DNA of 64,000 nt from Mycogone perniciosa. Lineage: Eukaryota; Ascomycota; Sordariomycetes; Hypocreales; Hypocreaceae. The DNA lies in contig JAOALB010000004.1 of NCBI GenBank assembly GCA_025331125.1, positions 186,001 through 250,000 of the forward strand. Reading direction: 5' to 3'. The notes under the pieces are model-generated. The model made no database searches and was not told where the DNA came from. It worked only from the letters and a program-made list of their open reading frames with translations. The translations under genes were made by a program, and so were the position numbers. Of the stretch, positions 56,660 through 64,000 are shown in pieces. How positions within the stretch are numbered: the stretch's first letter is position 1; the number at the start of each line of letters is the position of its first letter.

Positions 56660-59178
56660 ATGTCGGCTGATCACTCTCCGAACGTCCCCGGCTCCGGCTC
56701 CGGCCCCGCCCCGCCTAACCCCCATGGTGCTCCGTATCCGCATCCGGTTCCCCAGCAGCCATATCATCCCGACCCGTCGGCCATGAAGCTGACCAGGGGC
56801 ACTAGCTGTGTGCACTGCCAGCAGCGCAAGGTTCGATGCGACAAAAACAAGCCATGTGCCAACTGTGTCAAGTCTGGGACCGAGTGTCGTATCGTTCCTC
56901 CACAGACACCAAGACGCCGCAAGAAGCGCCTGCATGAAAAGGACCTCATTGAACGTCTCAAAAAATACGAAAGCTTGCTGACCCAGCATGGCATCAAGTT
57001 CCATGCCATTGACCAAGACTCGAAGGGGGACGGCCATGGCCTCGATGATGTTGACGAGCTGGAGAATGATTTTGAGGGTCTAAAGACCTCTCCGGAAGCC
57101 AGCGCATCCCCTTCGGTGACATCTCATGTTGATAAGTACGCCCCCCTCCCCGTAATTTTCTGCAGCCCTTACCTCGATTTGCTAACGCCGTACCCCATCT
57201 TTCTAGACCTGGAGCATGGTTTTCTCTTCATAAAGAGGTGAGTGGATTGTGTCCACCTGACGGCAACTTCCGTGATTTAACTCGTAAAACCAGTTCAGGG
57301 CGAGTGAGCAATTCCTACAGGACTCATCAGAGGAGGACATGGATGGATCAACTATCCATCGTGCCTTTGACGCCATGTTCGCTAACCAGGACGGATTTCC
57401 ATTCATCCTCGGTGGAAAACACACCACCGTCACCAAGTCCCACCCTTCTACCATACATATTCTTCAGCTCTGGCAAATCTATATCGATAACGTCAATCCA
57501 TTGCTGAAGATTACACATGTCCCTAGTATTCAAGGTCAGATCATCGAGGCGACCTCACGTCTAGAACAGGCACCGAAGAACATTGAAGCTCTCATGTTCG
57601 GTATCTATCTCATGGCGATCATTTCCTTAGAGGAGCCGGATGTTCAAGGAACCTTCAATGATTCCAAACAAGAACTTATTACCCGATATATTGCGGCACT
57701 TCAGCAAGCACTGGTCAACGCCGGCTTTATGCGCATCCCCGACCCCATAACTCTACAAGCATATGTCCTATACCTGGTACGTTTTTCAATTAGTCGAACC
57801 ATGTCTTTCACAACTAACCAGAAACCATTAGTTTGCCATACGCTGGTTCATAGACCCAAGACAAGTGTTCTGCCTAATAGGTATCGCAATCCGCATTGCC
57901 CAGCGAATGGGTCTTCACCGAGACCCTGCAGGTTATGGACTGCCCCCCTTTGAAGTCGAGCAGAGGCGCCGTCTTTGGTGGACCATTGTCACATATGATC
58001 GCCGGATAGGGGAAATAACAGGCTCAACTGTCTCGGCACTTACAAGCGGCGATTTCGACTGCAAGATCCCTTTGAACATCAACGATTCCGACCTTCACAT
58101 CAACGGCAAAGAGCAGCCATCCCCACATACTGGACCGACCGAAATGCTCTTTGCCCTCACACGTATTGAACTTTCCATGGCTGTCGCGGACAACAGTAAT
58201 CGTGACACCTTCAAGGCGAACCCTGAGAAGAGCAGCCCTTCTCCAAAAATCGGACGCACTGGTGGCAGCACCACAGTCCGTCTTGTTGGCCAGGACACCC
58301 CTCCATATACCATCGATGGCTTCTGTGCGCATATAGAGGGAACCTACCTTGCCCATTGTGACCCAAAGATCCCCCTCCACTTCTTTACCGTGACAATGAC
58401 CCGGCAGGCACTCTGCAAAATGCGCGTCATCAACTTTCTTGTCCGCGCTCACAACGCCGAGAGCATGCCGCTCAAAGACGTAGAGCGCGACAGCCTTTTC
58501 GGCCAGGCTACACAGATGATCGAGTACGACAACGTGGTGCAATCTTCCGATAGCCTCCGTCCATATCGGTGGTTCGCCATGCACAATTTTCCATTCCCGG
58601 CATACATGTTCATCGTTCAGGAGCTACGCCATCGCACCTCGGGGCCTTTGGTGGAGAGGGCCTGGGACGCCATCGCTCGGAACCACGACTTGAGAGGAAT
58701 GCACAACAACACCCACAGCCCCCTGCATGTTGCGTTTGGGAAGCTCTTTACCAAAGCATGGGCAGCACATGAGGAGGCTCAACGGGCGTCTGGGAAAGAA
58801 ATCGTCGTCCCGCCTTTCATCCTTACCCTGCGCGAACACACTGAAAAGCAGCGAAAGGTCCACTCAGAGAACAGGACAGACTCGAGACTCGAAAACACAG
58901 GGGCGAACATCCCTCGCTCGCTACCTCGCGAATTTTCTTCCACTTCACCCGAGAACCCGGCGATGATGACACCTCCTGTAGACCCGCAGGCGGCCATCGC
59001 CACCACGCTGGGAGAAGACATTGACATGGACTGGTCTTATCTCATGGCTGGATATCAGGACGTCAGGGCTTTTCAATTCAATGTCAATGCTTATGGCGGT
59101 GGCTTCGGCAATCCGATGGGCGGCGGCGGGATGGGTGGCTTCGGCAGCCCAGGCACTGGGAATATGTTTGGCAATTAA
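56660..59178 (+). CDS. Zn2Cys6 fungal transcription factor
   Basis: Exons are 56660-57135, 57207-57237 (31 nt), 57294-57776 and 57832-59178; introns are 71, 56 and 55 nt, giving 778 aa. The zinc cluster is complete: C50, C53, C60, C66, C69 and C76 (spacing 2-6-5-2-6), followed by a basic linker TPRRRKKR and a short coiled coil (LIERLKKYESLL). The small second exon codes PGAWFSLHKE and restores the frame into FRASEQFLQDSSEEDMDG. The Fungal_trans middle homology region includes GIAIRIAQRMGLHRDPAGYG and EVEQRRRLWWTIVTYDRR. The C terminus is Gly/Phe/Met-rich (GGGFGNPMGGGGMGGFG) and could be an activation region. The likely nuclear regulator's targets are unknown; the neighbouring exporter is a candidate. 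Confidence 0.92.
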
Positions 59179-60039
59179 GCGAAAGAATCACATACTGTCA
59201 ACGACGGCTTGCCAGGATACGGTGCTCTTTTGGATAGGACGAGGTCCCCATGACCCAGAAAGGTCTGTAAGGATACGAATATGTTGCAAAAAAAGGGGAG
59301 TGCCGGAGTTGGGAGGGGAGCTGTAATGATATTGTCATGGATATGGTCACAAACGCCGCACACGATTACCAATACCTGACTCATCTTAACTGTCAAAAAG
59401 GAGCATACGTTAATATACATCATGGTACATAGCAATAGGCAACAACTTCTGGAATCCGTGCCCCGTATTACAGCCATGATCTAGAATAAGTGCATTACAT
59501 TAGGTAGGTATGCTATTCAAGGATCATGTTCCCTTGTATGCTCATCCGCCCATCGTAATGGCTGTAAAAAACGGTACTATACTACAGATGTATGTACAAG
59601 AGGCTACCACGGTGTGTGATAGATAACATGCGCATGGCCATTGACAAGGCGGGGAAAACGCGCAAATCAGCGCTCCCACTGTCCGTCCCGTCCCATCGGT
59701 ATTTGCCCATCAACAAACAATCCTTGTTGAAGGCGACCGTGTCAGGACCAGGGAAACGGCCTGCCATCTCTCCCTGGGCCTGCCTCGACTCTCCCCCGAG
59801 AAGCAGCCCCGCATTGTGACGCCTCCGTAAACAACGCAATCGACATTCCACACAGAAGCCGAAGGGGGTTCTCTATTTGTAAGTGGTTTCATCTCATCCT
59901 GAGAACAAGACGGCGCGCCTGCTGAGGTAGATCGGCTGTTGTCGTCCACATCTATGGTGTGTGCTGTAGTTGGGCGGCTCTATACCACGTTTGAAAATAT
60001 TTGCTTGGTTTAGGTAGGCATCAGTCCGACAGTTCTGTG
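59179..60039. other. Convergent spacer between Zn2Cys6 and methyltransferase genes
   Basis: 860 nt separates the two stop codons and presumably carries both 3' UTRs. Short open frames on either strand show no family signature. Confidence 0.5.
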
Positions 60040-61201
60040 CTATGACAGCGGCTTTTGTGCCCATATAATACCCCAATCGAGACGGGCATGGATTCGAGGG
60101 TTGTCCATATCATCGAGGAGTTGCCTGCACATCTCGCTCGCTTCGTCTTCAGTTATACCCAAATCATCATGCTTAACCAGCATGGCAGCGGCCCAGTCTA
60201 TGATGACAGTCTGGTTAAACATGCCCATTGCTCTCAGTTTCGGCTCACGCGGCCATCTTCCAATTGGCACATGGGTATGCTTCTCTTGGACGTTGATGAA
60301 GCCTGCGTTTCGAAGAGCCTGCGGTAGCTCATTATTGAAATAAATTCGCCAATTGTACTTTTTTGAGAAGGGGCCGTTATGTGTGAGGTCATACAACCGT
60401 TGCAAAGGATGATCCATCGCTAGGGTGCCGTCTTCGAAGGTAAGGGGCGGAACGATTTCGTGGCACTCAACCCACCCGCCGGGTTTCAAGTTCCTTGTAG
60501 ATCTGTCAGAACGCCAAGAATCGCAAATAAGGCATTAAAAGGCCGTCATACTCATAAACCCTGTCAAGAAATCTATATGGGTCGTGCATCGTTTGTATTA
60601 CCGATCTAAAGTGGATTAGATCGGAATTGGCATAGATTCTCGTCCAAGCGTAATCACTGTCGATGTCCTCTACCCGAAACTCGACATTTGGGGGCATCCA
60701 TGGAGGTTGGATGGCAGATATGTCGGTGCCGATGACGCGGGCACTGGGAAAGCTCTCGCCGACTTCCAGACAGACACGGGTCAGCCAATAAGTCAGAGAA
60801 CTGCGCGCATGGTGATAATACAAACCATCCAAGGGCCAAAACCCGGCGCCAGTGCCTAGATCGACGATTTTCTGGGGATAGTTGCCGATTGGTGAAATGA
60901 AGAACTTGCCGTCCAGTATGTAGTCGGAATAGAGCCTGTGTTTGAGGCCTTCGCGGGCTTGTTCTGTATCATCGTTGGGCAGCCCATATCGGCCTTCGAC
61001 CAGGTTTTGATATCGTCTATGATATAGAGGACGGTTAGCCCACAATATTTGCATTGCTGAAGCATCCATGCTTGTGACTGACCTGCCATTCTTATACCTG
61101 TGAATCATGTGAGAGGTGTTGATGGAGGTGAATTCAGACTGCTCCAAGGAGCCGCCATAGTCAGATGTTGTATCTTCGTCTGACCACTGTGAGTTGTTCA
61201 T
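60040..61201 (-). CDS. LaeA-like SAM-dependent methyltransferase
   Basis: Exons are 61083-61201, 60826-61016, 60552-60762 and 60040-60493 (or 60502 if the CAG acceptor is used; both keep frame). Introns are 66, 63 and 58 nt, giving 324 aa. The short N terminus leads into RRYQNLVEGRYGLPNDD, as in LaeA/TAM-type enzymes. Motif I is KIVDLGTGAGFWPLD. Splicing places VGESFPSARVIGTDISAIQP directly after it, and PPWMPPNVEFRVEDID follows. Post-motif features are LKPGGWVECHE and the C-terminal RQLLDDMDNPRIHARLDWGI. This family includes the velvet-complex regulator LaeA but also many paralogues of unknown substrate. This copy is most likely a paralogue, because the sequence context is accessory. Confidence 0.85.
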
Positions 61202-61454
61202 GGCTCTGGGAATGTGCGGTGGTTGTATGGAATAAAGATGACGAGAAGTAGATTAGCGAGCCAGGTAGGTAAGGTAAGGTAGGCAAGGCATGTATGATTA
61301 CAATTAGCGGGCAATAGCGGAGCAAGTTCTCGGGGGGCAGAATGAGGAGATGATGAAGACGGGGAAATGCGGCGACAGGACGGGTTCGATCTCCGTTAAA
61401 GCCAGCGGCCCCAAGGCAGGCGCAATAAATAATATGTATGGGGTACGAAATACG

Positions 61455-61456
<2 letters not shown>

Positions 61457-61495
<39 letters not shown>
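61457..61495. repeat. (GTA)13 microsatellite
   Basis: Thirteen perfect GTA units. They directly adjoin a TACGGAGTA copy at 61451-61459, whose terminal GTA is the first unit of the array. Confidence 0.95.
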
Positions 61496-61677
61496 AGATG
61501 TATGCAGCGTGAAGAGAGAACCAGCGTTACCAAAGGCCGAACGAGCGGGAGACAGAGGTGGGACGAGATACCGGATAATAAAATGACAGGGCAGGGCAGA
61601 GGAGAGCCAGGCCAGACCAGGCCCAGGCCCAGGCCCAGTAAATCAAGCAAACCCAATGCACTGGGTCCGGCAGGTTC

Positions 61678-61719
61678 AGCACCAGCACCAGCACCAGCAC
61701 CAGCACCAGCACCAGCACC
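61678..61719. repeat. (AGCACC)7 microsatellite
   Basis: Seven perfect AGCACC units. They give a spurious Ala-Pro repeat on the plus strand and a Leu-Val repeat on the minus strand, with no supported gene around them. Confidence 0.95.
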
Positions 61720-62331
61720 AGCCCAGCAGCTGGGATTCTGGGCCAAGGCTAGGCGAAACAGCGCCGGAGTGCCGGGACTTTGGGCCAATACGAGGCAGCG
61801 TGGCCTTGGCTCCCAGCAGCTTGGGATGGAGGGTCAGACAAGAACCGACACGCTGGCAGAGTCTGACAAGGCCGGACAGGGATCCGGAATTGGGTGCAAA
61901 AAGTCAAAAAGGGCGTGTGTGCAGTGCAGCAGTACTCCGTAGAGGCGCGACTCGCATGGACGCAGCACTAGGTAGCGACTAAGGTAGTACTACTAGTACT
62001 ACTACTTGCACGAGTTCCGAAACGTGCTGGATGCTGGATGCTGTCTGTTGGTTGTTGGTGGAGAGCGAGGGGCGGTTCGGTACCGGTCCGTGGTTTGGTT
62101 TGGCTTGGCTTGGTTCCGTTTCGCGGTGATCCGGACTGTCGGGACCGTTGGCAGCGACCGTTGGCAACCGGCACCGATCCATACGAGTAGTAGTATAAAT
62201 ATACTCCGTATATATGTATGTATGTATGTATATATATGGAGAAGAGGCGAACGAAGGAAGCGTTGCTGGCGGGAGAAGAAAGCGGGGGGTGCGAGTCGTG
62301 GGCACGCGCCGCAGATATACGAGTAATAGTG

Positions 62332-62347
62332 TACGGAGTACGGAGTA
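62332..62347. repeat. Overlapping pair of TACGGAGTA motifs
   Basis: Copies at 62332-62340 and 62339-62347 overlap by two bases, so the sequence reads as a 7-nt tandem repeat, TACGGAG. Confidence 0.85.
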
Positions 62348-64000
62348 GTAGCAGTAGTATTAGTACTAATACGGAGAACCTACTACTAATGACAGCAGGG
62401 ACAAAAGCCCCGGAGAGGTAGTAGCGCCAAAACGCCAATGCCTAAGAAAAGGAAAGAAAGTACCTAATAAGTAGAAGGGGGGGGAGGGATCAATCATTCA
62501 CCGGGGAGGGGCAGCACGGAGCCTGCCCATGATCCGGGAGGCCCATTGCCTCCAGCTGACTGATTCTACGAGTAGGCTGTCCGCAGTCAGTACTAGTAGT
62601 AGTATGTACTAATAGTAGTAGGACGGAGATGGAGGAGTCAGAGTCGTCGTAGTATGATAACTCTAACTGGCCTGGGCAGCGAAGCGTCCATTCCAGTGCC
62701 GGACGGTGTGCTAGAGAATATGCTGGTATAGGGAGTCTGTGTACGGAGTATTAGAGCATGTATCTACCAAGGTACGGAGTAGTATTACACTTTTTCTTAG
62801 CATGCATGACGAGCCCACAACTAACCCGACGGAGTACTCCGTACACAGCAGATGCATCTCTCGTGCTTGAGCGGGTACCTAAGAGTGCCTATGTAGGTCG
62901 ATCAATGTCATTAACGGCCGCTGATATGTATGTTGCCGTTCGGAGTACTACCGAAGTAAGTAGGCATCGTATGCAAACTGCAGAGGTACCAATGGACCGG
63001 ATAACGGGCAAAACCCCGAAACCAGAAAGACAGAAATGACGTGATTAATCCATGCCGGACCCGAGTATATGGTGCGATGTCTCATTCTCGCTCCCTACAT
63101 TCTCAATACCCCGGGGCTGTATTTAGGTTACATAGCATGGAGTATTACTATTACTCGTAGTACGGAGTAGTATTAGAGTATCTCGGTATACATACTAACT
63201 ACAAACTACCTACCTTCAATAGTAGTACCCAATCCGATGCCAATGCATAAATGAGCTGGGCTCTCTGTGGGCTCACCGCCCTTGTTCATTTCTCCGGTTT
63301 TTGTTTTGCATCCATGCCAATATCTACCGAGACATCATCGCATCCCCCAAACCAGGCGCTTTGTGGGATATGCGGCCACGGTGGTTCTTCATCAGTAGCT
63401 AGCAGAAGGTGTGCGTCCCTAGTGCTCAGCTGTTTGCGTGGAAGACGGTGCCTCGCCGGCCCACTCCATCGGCCGTCAAGGGCGGACAGCATAGTGATGC
63501 CATTGCATCCACGGATAGACGAACGAATGTTGCTGCGGAATCGCCGTTTGAAGAGCCCAAGTCAGTTATGGGCTGGGTGTGTGCTTCGTAAGCCTGGATG
63601 AAGGCTCCATGCTTGTGCATTCTTGCTCGCATATATTACCCTGGCGAATAAAAGCGAGCATGAGATGCATATACGATGCATCGGGCGGGGCAATGGACAT
63701 CTGTGCTGGCTGTGCTGGTTGGCGAGGTGGCTGTTGATTGTTGGCTGAATATTAGATGATCAACAGAAGCATCCTGGACAGGGCATCAAGAGATGGTAAT
63801 GGAGATGCCGGTCTGGCACCCAAACTTGAACTGACCAGCACACACACACGGACAACTGGCCAAGTCATCAAAATCCGGCATCATTGCGCAAGAGGTGCAT
63901 GAGCATAGGGCCTAACCCTTCTGACTCGACGATGAGGGCTCATAGAATTCCGGAGTATCGGTGAGTTCGATCGTTTCCGCCTCTCTCGTATCTACAATAT

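Larger units (their letters stand above)
61202..64000. other. 2.8-kb gene-free tail rich in microsatellites and dispersed repeats
   Basis: No convincing gene was found. The region holds (GTA)13 at 61457-61495, (AGCACC)7 at 61678-61719, AGGCCC repeats just upstream near 61615-61638 and TATG repeats near 62214-62228. It also holds nine exact copies of the dispersed 9-mer (61451, 61933, 62202, 62332, 62339, 62742, 62773, 62835 and 63161). A 116-codon plus-strand frame at 63251-63601 is doubtful. Confidence 0.6.

Noticed and set aside
61380..61396. tRNA-like T arm (ACGGG-TTCGATC-TCCGT)
   Set aside because: No matching acceptor stem, D arm or anticodon arm upstream or on the other strand.
53570..64000. 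Complete secondary-metabolite gene cluster
   Set aside because: Exporter, regulator and methyltransferase are present, but no PKS, NRPS, terpene synthase, P450 or oxidoreductase was found.
1..64000. CRISPR arrays, insertion sequences, LTR or TIR transposons, viral insertions
   Set aside because: No direct-repeat arrays with spacers, no reverse transcriptase, integrase or transposase domains, and no long terminal repeats were seen.

Overview
The window looks like nuclear DNA of a filamentous ascomycete, most likely a Sordariomycete of the Hypocreales type. The genus is not determined and this placement is an inference. The evidence is intron-bearing protein genes with short introns (49-125 nt, one of 317 nt), GTAAGT-like donors, CTAAC/CTGAC-like branch sites, Zn2Cys6 and fungal-type MFS genes, and a core gene set typical of Pezizomycotina. 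Genes lie on both strands with 0.2-2.8 kb spacers. Sixteen protein genes were rebuilt across splice sites by requiring reading-frame phase to close at every junction and family-conserved residues to meet there. Two others, the FAR1-type and MIT genes, are uninterrupted.

Layout. 1-2040: 5' part of an ABCC-type ABC transporter running off the left edge. 3236-3327: intron-containing tRNA-Arg(CCT). 3653-4243: holo-ACP synthase. 4757-5865: membrane protein of the DUF1774 type. 8184-21412: cytoplasmic dynein heavy chain (4362 aa), a fifth of the window. 22986-25076: FAR1-type DNA-binding protein with a 240-residue Gln/His tract. 26876-30061: C2H2 zinc-finger protein. 31808-35421: GRAM/VASt sterol-transfer protein. 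36368-37912: MIT/coiled-coil protein, possibly Atg38-like. 38099-39637: JmjC (JMJD5/KDM8-like) protein. 40052-42274: Mdv1-type WD40 mitochondrial fission adaptor. 43148-44065: chorismate mutase. 44074-44987: BCP1/BCCIP. 45444-47345: retromer Vps17. 47574-48882: COP9 signalosome subunit 6. 51483-52583: polytopic membrane protein. 52734-53078: small Cys-rich protein. 53570-55457: 14-TM MFS exporter. 56660-59178: Zn2Cys6 transcription factor. 60040-61201: LaeA-like methyltransferase.

The stretch from 8 to 49 kb is mostly housekeeping: trafficking (dynein, Vps17, the sterol-transfer protein), mitochondria (Mdv1, plus the ACP synthase nearby), protein turnover (CSN6) and aromatic amino acid synthesis. 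From about 51 kb to the right end the character is more accessory: exporter, Zn2Cys6 regulator, LaeA-like methyltransferase, orphan membrane and Cys-rich proteins, and a gene-free, microsatellite-rich tail. No polyketide synthase, NRPS, terpene cyclase or P450 is present, so this is not a complete metabolite cluster.

The strongest signal outside genes is a 9-mer, TACGGAGTA (either strand). I located 27 exact copies where random expectation is about 0.5, all outside the called exons, plus 8 copies of the variant TACGAAGTA. I found no convincing undescribed multi-gene system.
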